A stretch of 64,000 nt of DNA, taken from positions 992,001 through 1,056,000 of the forward strand of contig NC_050719.1 in assembly GCF_013402915.1 (NCBI RefSeq), read 5' to 3'. Of this stretch, positions 10,145 through 18,360 are shown piece after piece. How positions within the stretch are numbered: position 1 is the stretch's first letter; each line of letters opens with the position of its first letter. The notes under the pieces were generated by a model. It saw only the letters and a program-made list of their open reading frames with translations. It did no database searches and was not told the origin of the DNA. Made by a program: the position numbers and the translations under genes. The DNA is from Zygotorulaspora mrakii. Lineage: Eukaryota; Ascomycota; Saccharomycetes; Saccharomycetales; Saccharomycetaceae.

Positions 10145-11167
10145 TTAAGCTGGCAAAGCCAATCTCTTGAAACCACCGCAATCTCTGCATGACTCTTGGT
10201 GAATAGCCATCAATCTTTGGGCTTCTAATGGATCAGAGACCTCTTCTGGTTCTGCCCAAGACAAATACTCATTAGTGTAGTTAGCAACGTAATCAGGTGG
10301 AAGGATTTCCAATCTCTTACCATATCCAGTAACCTTTTTCCAGTCACGGTGAACATTGTACAAAGATGAGGAAAAGTAGGCATAACATCTTTGGAATTGT
10401 TTGAAAGACAAATCATTCTTCAATTCAGGTTTGAAGTCAATGTACTCATTCCAAGCTTCTTCTGGGTTGGCCAAAACGTAGTCAGTAGCTTTCTTGATAG
10501 CTTTCAAGAATCTTTTAACCTTCTCTGGGTTCTTCTTTAAGAATTCATCGTTGCAGATGTACAAGATGGTACAGAAACAACAACAACCCAAACAAGCCAA
10601 CTTGTCAATTCTTAGCATTTTAGCATCAGTAGCTGGTCTACCTCTCTGCTTACAGTATTCTTCCAATTGGACTTGTTGCATACACTCGATACCAATACCA
10701 GCATCGACCTTACCATCGATAATATATTTGGCAACGTTCATACCACATCTAATAGCGGTGTAGTCTTCTGGTACCATGCCGTAGTGCTTAGTCAATTCGT
10801 CCAATTGGATCTTACCGAATTCACCAACGTAACCGATCTTCTTACCCTTCAAAGACTTGAAGTCCTCAGTAATACCACTACCTTGCAAGTATAACAAACC
10901 GGTAAATGGTTCATCCAACAAGGATGCAACGGAAGTAACTGGGAAACCACGAGCCTTGGCTGCCAAAGTATGGATCATAGCTTTCAAACCCATGTCGACC
11001 TTACCAGAACCAATCAATTCGGTAACATCCGATGGATTCGTTGGTTCCAAGATTGCCATATCCAAGTTTTGTTCCTTGAAGTAGCCCTTAGTTTGAGCTA
11101 AGTAAATTGGAATATGGTATGGGGCTGGTTGCCAATTCAATAAGAAGGAAATCTTGTTAGTAGACAT
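10145..11167 (-). CDS. THI5: Thi5-family 4-amino-5-hydroxymethyl-2-methylpyrimidine phosphate (HMP-P) synthase
   Basis: This enzyme makes the thiamine pyrimidine precursor HMP-P from pyridoxal phosphate and one of its own histidines, so it acts once per protein chain. The 340-residue length equals S. cerevisiae Thi5/11/12/13. K62 (PLP Schiff base) and H66 (histidine donor) are at the family's numbering, and the cysteine-rich, iron-associated CCCFC motif is at 195-199. Codons are strongly restricted (TTG for Leu, AAG for Lys, GGT for Gly), unlike the neighbouring genes, which indicates high inducible expression. A TATATAA box lies about 115 bp upstream. The symbol denotes the family: copies are near-identical, so the exact paralogue is arbitrary. 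Confidence 0.96.
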   Translation of the reverse strand: MSTNKISFLLNWQPAPYHIPIYLAQTKGYFKEQNLDMAILEPTNPSDVTELIGSGKVDMGLKAMIHTLAAKARGFPVTSVASLLDEPFTGLLYLQGSGITEDFKSLKGKKIGYVGEFGKIQLDELTKHYGMVPEDYTAIRCGMNVAKYIIDGKVDAGIGIECMQQVQLEEYCKQRGRPATDAKMLRIDKLACLGCCCFCTILYICNDEFLKKNPEKVKRFLKAIKKATDYVLANPEEAWNEYIDFKPELKNDLSFKQFQRCYAYFSSSLYNVHRDWKKVTGYGKRLEILPPDYVANYTNEYLSWAEPEEVSDPLEAQRLMAIHQESCRDCGGFKRLALPA

Positions 11168-11279
11168 TTTTGAATTGTTTCTGCTTTGTTAGAATCAATG
11201 AATTGATCTGGTCTATTAGGAAACAAGCAGAAAGAAGAGCATTGCAAGAATATTCTCAGATACTATCCTAACACCCCCC

Positions 11280-11286
11280 TTATATA
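11280..11286 (-). promoter_or_regulatory. TATA box of the THI5-family gene
   Basis: TATATAA on the minus strand, about 115 bp upstream of the ATG, beside a G-run. A strong TATA box fits a highly inducible thiamine-repressed gene. Confidence 0.6.
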
Positions 11287-11417
11287 CTTCAAGTTTTCCA
11301 ATTGAACCGTGCAACCTTAAAGTTCATTAGGTTTCCGTCTCGAAAGGCAACCATAAAAATTGGACCATAAACCACTGCTGACGAAGCCCTAGCAAATACC
11401 CTCTCAGTACTCACCGA

Positions 11418-11685
11418 CTATTCGTCAACAGGTAGTTTGTCGAACAGAGTGCTGGCATCGATCGATATTTCATCGCGCGTTGGATATGTACTCAAACGTT
11501 GACAAGAATTAAATTCATTTAAAAGTCCGTGAAATTGATCAAAATTTAAATAATCGAGCTTCAAAAGAAAAGAATCTTGGCTGTACAAAAAGTCCTCTGG
11601 AGGGAACTCAATAAGAAACAATTCTCTACGAAGAGCGTAAAAGGATTCTGTGAGTAGGGCATGTTTCAGTCTGCACGCTAGACAT
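11418..11685 (-). other. Unexplained minus-strand coding-like frame, possible small gene with a +1 frameshift or pseudogene
   Basis: A 93-codon stop-free frame (11696 to 11418) has no ATG. Its translation looks protein-like in its last 70 residues (RRELFLIEFPPEDFLYSQDS; ending DKLPVDE). A short ATG frame starts at complement 11685 (MSSVQTETCP...) and ends at a TAG at 11628-11626, one base out of phase with the long frame. A +1 shift anywhere in that overlap, for instance at the TAG or at CTT-TTA, would give a protein of about 88 residues. I do not recognise it. It starts only 19 bp from the TEN1 ATG, head to head, which argues for caution. It may be chance. Confidence 0.25.
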
Positions 11686-11704
11686 TGAGGTGAATCCTAT
11701 TGCG

Positions 11705-12100
11705 ATGAGTAGAATTATCTACAAACTGAATGAGCTCAAAGAGCTGCCACCATCTACTTCTGTACGGTACAGAGTATTTGGAAAATTACTAGAGATCGAG
11801 GAGATTCTAAATGACACGCACTACGTTTGTCAGTTGGTGATTGGGTGCCTTGAAGAGCTCTATGATGATCACAGCTATGAGGTTGAAAAATGCTCAATTG
11901 ATGCAATTGTAGGGTACGACGTTTACAAGCAATTATCCACACCTTTACAAGATGGGTGTGCGATTGATGCGTATATTGGCATCGTCACGTTCAAAGAGAT
12001 AAGAATGTTTGAAGTGCTGAACGTGCAATTGTTGACTCTTGAGGAGTTACGGTCGCTGAGATTGTTTACTAGCTCGCAGGCAGGTCGTGAGCTCTTTTGA
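11705..12100 (+). CDS. TEN1: Probable Ten1, small OB-fold subunit of the telomere-capping CST complex
   Basis: Ten1 binds Stn1 and, with Cdc13, protects telomere ends and controls C-strand fill-in. The 131-residue protein starts at the ATG at 11705 (an in-frame GTG at 11690 is not needed). It has an OB-like alternation of beta strands: VRYRVFGKLLEIEE, YVCQLVIGCLEEL, then CAIDAYIGIVTF followed by a final helix LLTLEELRSLRLF. Direct similarity is weak because Ten1 diverges fast. The main evidence is position and direction next to RLP24, as YLR010C/YLR009W, plus size. The stop is one base before the next ATG. Confidence 0.7.
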   Translation: MSRIIYKLNELKELPPSTSVRYRVFGKLLEIEEILNDTHYVCQLVIGCLEELYDDHSYEVEKCSIDAIVGYDVYKQLSTPLQDGCAIDAYIGIVTFKEIRMFEVLNVQLLTLEELRSLRLFTSSQAGRELF

Positions 12101-12101
12101 T

Positions 12102-13235
12102 ATGAAATTCGCATTCGAGAAGTTTGACATCGTGTTGGCGAGATCCTTGTCAAAGCCTGGGCACATTTTTCACCTTTCGAAGCCGTTACAATCTAGTCTT
12201 CAGTTAAATTGCGGTAACGGAACTATTGCTCATGACGATATCATCGGTAAGAATTACAGATCCCTGGTGGTATCTTCGAATGACCACAAGTATATAATAG
12301 TGAAACCAACTCTCGAAGAATACATTGTAAATAGGAGACGAGAAGCACAACCCATCTATTCTCTCGATGCGGCACTCATTGTACAGTTGAGTGACATATT
12401 GGTCCATCATCCTCAAATAAAACAGACTGGTAGTAATTGGTGCGGATTGGAAAGCTTACAAGCACCTTCGAGATATAAGCGGTTGAATTTAGGTGATCCG
12501 TTCGACAACTTCTTGAACGACAAACTACAACAAAATGGCTCGAGTGTACACTCGATAAGCCTTGTAGAAAGACCAAAACAATTTCTCGAATGCGGTACAG
12601 GGCATGGCTCATTAACGTTAAACATCCTGAAAGCGGTTCATGGCGCCAATTGCTACTATGATGGCGTAAATGACCTGACAAGGGGTGCAATTCTACATTC
12701 GCTGGACAAGAACGCCAAACATCTAAATGTTGGAATGCAAAATGTAAAGCATTATGAGAAAGGTATCCTTTGGCCAGACGTAGAGTTCCACCTTACGAAT
12801 TCTCCTAACGACTGGCTCGAAGGTGAAGATGCAAAATACTATCGCGAGCGATTGGCGCAATCTGCAAACCGATTTTTAAGCGGGGTCTTTCTGGATATGC
12901 CTTCACCAGAATTACAATTATCGAAACTTTCCGAGGCATTGTATCTGGATTGTCCTTTGATTGTATTCGTTCCTAGCATTACGCAAATTTGGGATTGTTT
13001 GTCCTTCGTAAAGACGAATGGCGTTAAACTGACGCTAACCAAGACATATGAATTAACCCCCGGATCTGGCGGGGGCGGTATGAGAGAATGGGATTTAAGA
13101 AGATCTCTTATAAGAGAATCTGGAGCGGAAGGTATCGTAATGAGACCAAAAGTTGGCACCAGGGTCGTTGGTGGAGGGTTCGTTGGCGTCTTCAGAAAAC
13201 TACCAAATGATGCTATAGTCAAGACGTGGGATTGA
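12102..13235 (+). CDS. Trm61/TRMT61B-like AdoMet-dependent tRNA m1A58 methyltransferase, possibly mitochondrial
   Basis: The 377-residue protein has a Trm61-like N-terminal module with HDDIIGKNY (44-52), matching the conserved DIIGK of Trm61. A Rossmann methyltransferase follows, with AdoMet motif I E163-C-G-T-G-H-G-S170 and the motif IV-type FLDMPSP (263-269), where Trm61 has FLDLPAP. It is too divergent to be cytosolic Trm61 (GCD14), and lacks that enzyme's lysine-rich tail. I infer a paralogue, perhaps the mitochondrial m1A58 enzyme like human TRMT61B, although the N-terminus is not a classic presequence. An alternative ATG at 12087 overlaps the upstream gene; the ATG at 12102 follows its TGA by one base. 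I know of no S. cerevisiae gene of this kind between TEN1 and RLP24. Confidence 0.8.
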   Translation: MKFAFEKFDIVLARSLSKPGHIFHLSKPLQSSLQLNCGNGTIAHDDIIGKNYRSLVVSSNDHKYIIVKPTLEEYIVNRRREAQPIYSLDAALIVQLSDILVHHPQIKQTGSNWCGLESLQAPSRYKRLNLGDPFDNFLNDKLQQNGSSVHSISLVERPKQFLECGTGHGSLTLNILKAVHGANCYYDGVNDLTRGAILHSLDKNAKHLNVGMQNVKHYEKGILWPDVEFHLTNSPNDWLEGEDAKYYRERLAQSANRFLSGVFLDMPSPELQLSKLSEALYLDCPLIVFVPSITQIWDCLSFVKTNGVKLTLTKTYELTPGSGGGGMREWDLRRSLIRESGAEGIVMRPKVGTRVVGGGFVGVFRKLPNDAIVKTWD

Positions 13236-13363
13236 TTCACTTGCAACTGTAAATCACTCTTGTAGAAAGAAAAAATATAAAGAATTAGTATACAATATTA
13301 TAGTTTTATCTAAGCAAAACCCCTTTTTTGATTTAAGTTTATTCCATTGTTCGTTTTGTTTGT

Positions 13364-13957
13364 TTAGAATGCAATTTTCTTTGATGCTCTCCTTTTGTTC
13401 TTCAATAAGACCTTTTGCTTTTGCGATTCCTGTTCTTCCTCTTCTTCACTATCAACTTCCATATCTTCCTCTTCCTCTTCTCCGGCTTCACCTTCCTCAA
13501 TTTCTTGTTGTTCTCTTTGAGCCAATTTGTGAGCCATTTCGACCTCTCTGATTCTTAGTAACTCTGGATTAGCCTCAACTAAAGCCTTATCTCTCAAGAA
13601 GTCCTTCTCTTCATTACCCTTCATTCTATTCTTGTAGAATGCTCTTTCACGTTTCTGTCTAATCTCCTCAACTCTCTCCATAGCGCTTAATGTAGTCTGG
13701 ACCAGTTCTCTGTTATACCTGACCGGAACATTTCTCCTTTGAGCAAAAGTCAACGTAGAGTCAACAGCCAATTCCTTTCCAGCAGCTTTTCTGAACGCTT
13801 TCGTCCATTTCAACTTACGTGGGTTACGACGTTGTTTGAATGCCTTGTGACATTTGGAACGACAGAACCTAAACTCTTTAGCATCATTACGAACAAACAT
13901 GATACCATGACCAGGGTATACCGGTGACGAACAGAAATGACATTGATAAATTCTCAT
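13364..13957 (-). CDS. RLP24: Rlp24, ribosome-biogenesis placeholder for ribosomal protein eL24
   Basis: Rlp24 occupies the eL24 site on pre-60S particles and recruits and stimulates the AAA-ATPase Drg1/Afg2 in the cytoplasm. The 197 residues compare with 199 in S. cerevisiae. The eL24 zinc-ribbon is intact: C6-x2-C9 and C32-x3-C36. The C-terminal third is acidic then basic (Glu-rich 155-175, ending [12 protein letters not shown]), the extension that distinguishes Rlp24 from eL24 and contacts Drg1. It is divergent from PAM18; the shared promoter has PAC and RRPE motifs. Confidence 0.96.
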   Translation of the reverse strand: MRIYQCHFCSSPVYPGHGIMFVRNDAKEFRFCRSKCHKAFKQRRNPRKLKWTKAFRKAAGKELAVDSTLTFAQRRNVPVRYNRELVQTTLSAMERVEEIRQKRERAFYKNRMKGNEEKDFLRDKALVEANPELLRIREVEMAHKLAQREQQEIEEGEAGEEEEEDMEVDSEEEEEQESQKQKVLLKNKRRASKKIAF

Positions 13958-14068
13958 CTTTGGAAACTTTAAAGGAGTACGATATACTAGTCTTCAACTC
14001 AACTGCCTCACAGATTCAAGATCAACTTTAGATGCACTCTCAAAGGATAATTTTTTAGTTTTACTTAT

Positions 14069-14087
14069 GCGATGAGATGAGGATGAG
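14069..14087 (+). promoter_or_regulatory. PAC motif cluster upstream of RLP24
   Basis: GCGATGAGATGAG at 14069-14081, followed by GGATGAG to 14087: an exact PAC core (GCGATGAG) with repeats. In yeast this site is bound by Dot6/Tod6 at ribosome-biogenesis genes. It is 112 bp from the RLP24 ATG. Confidence 0.75.
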
Positions 14088-14120
14088 CCTGTAGCTTTTC
14101 TCTTTTCATGTCTAATACGG

Positions 14121-14134
14121 AAAAAATTTTTTTT
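14121..14134. promoter_or_regulatory. RRPE-like A/T element (RLP24/PAM18 promoter)
   Basis: AAAAAATTTTTTTT, containing the AAAAATTTT core of the ribosomal RNA processing element bound by Stb3, 40 bp from the PAC cluster. This PAC-RRPE pairing is typical. Confidence 0.55.
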
Positions 14135-14242
14135 CACTGAAAAGGTTGAAAATAAGAGAACAAACAAACTCGAAGGATTTTGATATATAAAAATAGAAGA
14201 GTGCCGAATTATTGGAACTCGGGGGTGTCGTGAAAGCCAAAC

Positions 14243-14740
14243 ATGAGTAACGGAAACAACAATGCGGGATCTATTGAAATTCCGCAATTGCCAATACCGG
14301 GTGAGACTAAATCGGATTTTAACACAACTAATGGCGTCAGCATGCCTCAACAGCAGCCCATAGCGGCTGAGAAGTCTGGAATGGACTTGTATTTTGATCA
14401 AGCATTAGATTCCATGGGTAGACATCCGATATGGACAGGCGTTGGCGCTTTTTTTACTTTGTACGTAGCAGCGGGAGCATACAAATCCATATCAACGAGA
14501 CTTAATGGAGGCAAAACAGGTACTACATTTCTCAAAGGAGGATTCGATCCCAAGATGAATGCAAAGGAAGCTATGCAAATACTAAACTTGACAGAAAATA
14601 ATCTGACTCAGAAAAAACTGAAAGAGGTACATAGAAAGATAATGTTGACTAACCATCCTGATAAGGGTGGATCTCCCTATTTGGCTACAAAGATAAATGA
14701 GGCTAAAGATTTCCTAGAGAAAAAGGTTTTGAGAAAGTAA
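14243..14740 (+). CDS. PAM18: Pam18/Tim14, J-protein of the mitochondrial import motor
   Basis: Pam18 is anchored in the inner membrane and stimulates the ATPase of matrix Hsp70 (Ssc1) at the TIM23 channel; Pam16 is its partner. The 165-residue protein (168 in S. cerevisiae) has an Asn/Gln/Pro-rich intermembrane-space segment (1-60), one membrane segment (about 64-82, WTGVGAFFTLYVAAGAY), a Gly-rich linker and a C-terminal J domain with the essential HPD at 138-140. The start ATG at 14243 is the first in frame. Confidence 0.96.
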   Translation: MSNGNNNAGSIEIPQLPIPGETKSDFNTTNGVSMPQQQPIAAEKSGMDLYFDQALDSMGRHPIWTGVGAFFTLYVAAGAYKSISTRLNGGKTGTTFLKGGFDPKMNAKEAMQILNLTENNLTQKKLKEVHRKIMLTNHPDKGGSPYLATKINEAKDFLEKKVLRK

Positions 14741-14780
14741 TATTTCTATTCATGCTGTAAATACATTGCAAAGATAGCTC

Positions 14781-15707
14781 TTATATGACGTATATTCCGT
14801 TTGTAATTAATGATGTCCCCAAATAATCGTGCCCCACATGCGTGATGTAGTGCTGATAACAATCTGCGTGCCAATACGTAGCACTTTGATTTTCTTGACC
14901 ATTGATCATAACTCCGTGCAGTGTTAGTGTATCACAAACTGGGCATCGCACCAGTTGGAAGGATTCAATCAAGTTGTCCTCAAGCTCAACAATCGCTTTC
15001 AAATCCATTCCAACCTCTCCCCGGCGGTTCTTGTAGAACCATTTCAAGTGAATAAGTTTCTCTATGAGCCCTTCAATCTCCAAAGCATTCATTGGACCGT
15101 ATTGGGAAAGCTCCATAGAACCTACAGTAAAAGAACACGAATTGTCCCACCTGGGCACATCTGAGCCAGTCACGCTCCTTCTAATGAGATCTATTTCTTT
15201 TACTAATGCGTCGTCGTCATCTAAAATACCTTCATGTATCTTGAGACCTGCAGAGATTATTCGCTCTAATGACCACTTGATAAACTCAATTTCTCGAGCA
15301 CTGAAACGTGTGGCTAACTTCATTTCGTCACTTGTCTTACTATTGACGTAGACGTAAAATCGATTGCTATCGGGGAAGCTAAAATTGTCCAAATTTCGTA
15401 TCATGTTCGATGCGCATTTCTTACCAATACCGTGATTTACCCGTATTATCTTGTAGTCCAAAAGGCTTAATTTAACGTTCCACTTGTTGATAAGTTCAGC
15501 AAGCCGCGATTGCCACTGTTCAACCGACCAACTGGAGCTCTCAGCACCATTCACACATCGTTCCTGTACCTTCATCAATGCTGACAGTAGTAAATTCTCG
15601 TGACAGATGCCTCTGCACTCAAATATGAATTGCAAGAGATATCGACATAGCTGCTCCTCTGATAGAATATCTAGCGAGTCTGAAACATCCAAGGTATCTT
15701 CAGACAT
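14781..15707 (-). CDS. NSE1: Nse1, RING-like subunit of the Smc5/6 complex, with an incomplete zinc site
   Basis: Nse1 joins Nse3 and Nse4 to bridge the Smc5/6 heads for DNA repair. The 308 residues compare with 336 in S. cerevisiae, with matching ICHEN, YKIIRVNHGIG, SNRFYVYVN, LATRF and LKWFYK blocks (winged-helix domains). The C-terminal variant RING is degraded. C255-x2-C258, H280, C283 and H287/H290 remain, but the second cysteine pair and the final CxxC (CDRC in S. cerevisiae) are gone, replaced by non-zinc residues in an otherwise aligned HYITHV...SLIT.GIYVI tail. The reading frame is intact, so this is substitution, not a frameshift. Confidence 0.93.
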   Translation of the reverse strand: MSEDTLDVSDSLDILSEEQLCRYLLQFIFECRGICHENLLLSALMKVQERCVNGAESSSWSVEQWQSRLAELINKWNVKLSLLDYKIIRVNHGIGKKCASNMIRNLDNFSFPDSNRFYVYVNSKTSDEMKLATRFSAREIEFIKWSLERIISAGLKIHEGILDDDDALVKEIDLIRRSVTGSDVPRWDNSCSFTVGSMELSQYGPMNALEIEGLIEKLIHLKWFYKNRRGEVGMDLKAIVELEDNLIESFQLVRCPVCDTLTLHGVMINGQENQSATYWHADCYQHYITHVGHDYLGTSLITNGIYVI

Positions 15708-16064
15708 CCACTAGAGCATAGAGAAAGTTTATCACTGAGATTTATATAACTTTCAACACTATTACTTTCACTGGATGGTTTTTTTCTTTTAATAGACATT
15801 TTCTGTTTTGAAGCGAAATGTAGAGAATCAAAAAAGAGAAGCATTTCGCAGTTAAAGCAAGAATTCCGATTCAACATTGAAAACATTTACAAGTTGTCGG
15901 TGCGTTAAAAGTGCCAATTAGGATCTTTAATTGTGCCAAATAGATTGAAAGTACTTGCTGGAGTCCAATACTATTGATTATTACTCTATTTCTCTTATTT
16001 AGTTCTGGCTCCTTATAAGTGAGTATCCCTGGAACAAAGTGCATCAGCAGGAGAGGAGGGAAGA
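15708..16064. promoter_or_regulatory. NSE1/SSK1 divergent intergenic region
   Basis: 357 bp serving both genes. I see no strong factor site. Confidence 0.4.
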
Positions 16065-18167
16065 ATGAATGAAATCGCAAGTGGAGCGAAAATCAAACAA
16101 AGATCTCCAACAGATGCTAGCAGGCCTCTAAGCTCGGCCTTACCGTGGAAGGTTTGGGTCAAGATCGAAGGTAACCCTTACAACATCAATCAGCCAATTT
16201 CGATTCAGTTCAATGAAATGGATACAATTGATGACTTGAAGACTAAATTATTGGAAAGGCTGAACCCTAGTAGATGGAGTCAATTTGTTGATAATACCTC
16301 AATTGCTATAGGAATATATGGTACTAGTACTGAGCTGGATGAGACGCCAATAAGTGCCACGAGCCCTATAGAAACTGATTCGTTTCTGAATAGAAGCAGA
16401 CGCTTTTTACCTCCCGAGTCGACTCCATCTCCTCCTTTCAGTTTCGATAAGCCAAGCAACATGAATCCAACAAATACCGCAAGCACCATTGGCAGTCCGC
16501 ACAGATCACGGTCGAATAGCTCCGGTATAGCTGCAGTGATACCAAGATCACCACTGGTACGATATTCCTCAATTTTACCATATTGTAATCTGCACAGCTA
16601 TCAGCAATCAAGATCGGAGTTCAGTAATGTACCTATGCCTTTGAGCACATCTCTGAACACCGCAAGGGGAAGACACATTAGTATATACAAGAAACCTTTC
16701 AAAATGATTACGGAGAGGGATGCGTTGGATCCAAATACAGAGCAACAGCAGATAATATTTGAACCTGATGCATTGGTGGTTAATATATATGCTGATTTAT
16801 TCGGCTATATGGGTTCGCAAAGGTCTTCGGAAGCTTTATCTGTTATAGCGAATAATTATGAGGATTCTTATATCCCCGCAACACCATTGGAAACGATAAA
16901 TGTGGCGACCTTTATTCCCACCAATGAAGAAATTGCGAGACAGATATTGGAATCTGATGAGCCAAATGGTAAGGATGATGAATTTTCTTTACATACTCCA
17001 CCGCCACCCGACTTGAACATAGTAGATGAACCAGAGGCACCTCAATTATTAAATAGTCAATCAGAGCAAGAAGAGACAGGACGTGAATTTAAGTTCATTA
17101 CAGACGAAGAACAGCTTTTGAAAGAGTCACAAAGCTTTAAAGATACAGAACAAAGCTCTGAACACCCCAAACCTGCTATTCTGCTGCTCCCGAAAGGCTA
17201 TACAGGGGACGTTGATTTTAGTGAAAATAGCCCAAAGGATGATTCCGCACCATTTCCTGCATCTCAAGTTTCAACACCCAAAGCTAGTGCTAAGCCAGAA
17301 CTTACACTGACTATTCCACCTTACGCACCATTGGACGAAAATGAAGTAGGACTAATTCATCCACTACTGGAATCTGAAAGGCATAAAATGGAGGCCTCAC
17401 CTGTTAGTTTCAAGGAGTTGGGTAATGAAAAATCTCGACCCCCAACATCGGAATTTGGCCCCCATACCCAAATACCTGATAGGACTACTAATTCAACATC
17501 AACAAACACAAAGGTTTTTCCAAATATTACTGTTCTTATCGTCGAAGATAATGTTATCAATCAGACAATCCTGTGTTCATTTTTGAGGAAGCATAAAATA
17601 TCTTACAAAGTTGCCAAAAATGGGCAAGAAGCAGTAGAAAAATGGCAGGAAGGCGATATAGATTTAATTTTCATGGATTTGCAACTACCTATATTATCAG
17701 GAACAGAGGCTGCCAAGCAAATACGCGACTTGGAGAAGAAAAAAGGATCTTCCAAAGTAGAAAGCGATAAACCGACTAAAAAGGCACCTGTAATTATAGT
17801 CGCTTTCACAGCATCTGATTCACAAAGTGTGAAATCGAATGCACTGCTATCAGGTTGTAACGATTATTTAACAAAACCAGTCAATTTACATTGGTTAAGT
17901 AAAAAAATTAATGAATGGGGATGTATGCAAGCGTTGATCGATTTTGATGCATGGAAAGAGGGTCAAAGTAGAATGACAGAAAGACTTTCGATGAAGAAAT
18001 CTCCCAAGATTCCAGTGAAACCCGAAATGAAGCATTCTTCATCTAGTCACCGAATCAGAAGTTCAAGCAATGGCTCATCACAATCAAAATTAAGTGAGAC
18101 CAAAAACAGGCCTAAGCTTCATAGCAGAAAACCGACAGGAACCGGAATTACATGCGAAAAGTGTTAA
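16065..18167 (+). CDS. SSK1: Ssk1, response regulator of the Sln1 branch of the HOG osmosensing pathway
   Basis: Unphosphorylated Ssk1 activates the Ssk2/Ssk22 MAPKKKs in high osmolarity; the Sln1-Ypd1 phosphorelay keeps it off. The 700 residues compare with 712. The N-terminal 485 residues are low-complexity Ser/Pro/Glu. The receiver domain spans about 488-622: acidic pair in LIVEDN, phospho-acceptor D538 in FMDLQLP, T in AFTAS and K604 in LTKPV. The insert KKKGSSKVESDKPTKK inside the receiver is also an Ssk1 trait. A Ser-rich tail follows. Synteny NSE1-SSK1-SSL1 equals YLR007W-006C-005W. Confidence 0.96.
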   Translation: MNEIASGAKIKQRSPTDASRPLSSALPWKVWVKIEGNPYNINQPISIQFNEMDTIDDLKTKLLERLNPSRWSQFVDNTSIAIGIYGTSTELDETPISATSPIETDSFLNRSRRFLPPESTPSPPFSFDKPSNMNPTNTASTIGSPHRSRSNSSGIAAVIPRSPLVRYSSILPYCNLHSYQQSRSEFSNVPMPLSTSLNTARGRHISIYKKPFKMITERDALDPNTEQQQIIFEPDALVVNIYADLFGYMGSQRSSEALSVIANNYEDSYIPATPLETINVATFIPTNEEIARQILESDEPNGKDDEFSLHTPPPPDLNIVDEPEAPQLLNSQSEQEETGREFKFITDEEQLLKESQSFKDTEQSSEHPKPAILLLPKGYTGDVDFSENSPKDDSAPFPASQVSTPKASAKPELTLTIPPYAPLDENEVGLIHPLLESERHKMEASPVSFKELGNEKSRPPTSEFGPHTQIPDRTTNSTSTNTKVFPNITVLIVEDNVINQTILCSFLRKHKISYKVAKNGQEAVEKWQEGDIDLIFMDLQLPILSGTEAAKQIRDLEKKKGSSKVESDKPTKKAPVIIVAFTASDSQSVKSNALLSGCNDYLTKPVNLHWLSKKINEWGCMQALIDFDAWKEGQSRMTERLSMKKSPKIPVKPEMKHSSSSHRIRSSSNGSSQSKLSETKNRPKLHSRKPTGTGITCEKC

Positions 18168-18360
18168 TAATATTAAGTGAAAAGAAAATAGGATACAAGA
18201 AGCAACAAATGATCTAGCTCAATTTTTTGTTTTCAAGGGGACGGATCTTTTTCTAAAAACAAAAAGTACGGGGAGGTGGTGACAGTATATATAAGTCTGT
18301 AGACAACACGGATATAAATAATAATGTAATTATTTGGAATCATACAAAGCGGAAACAAGG

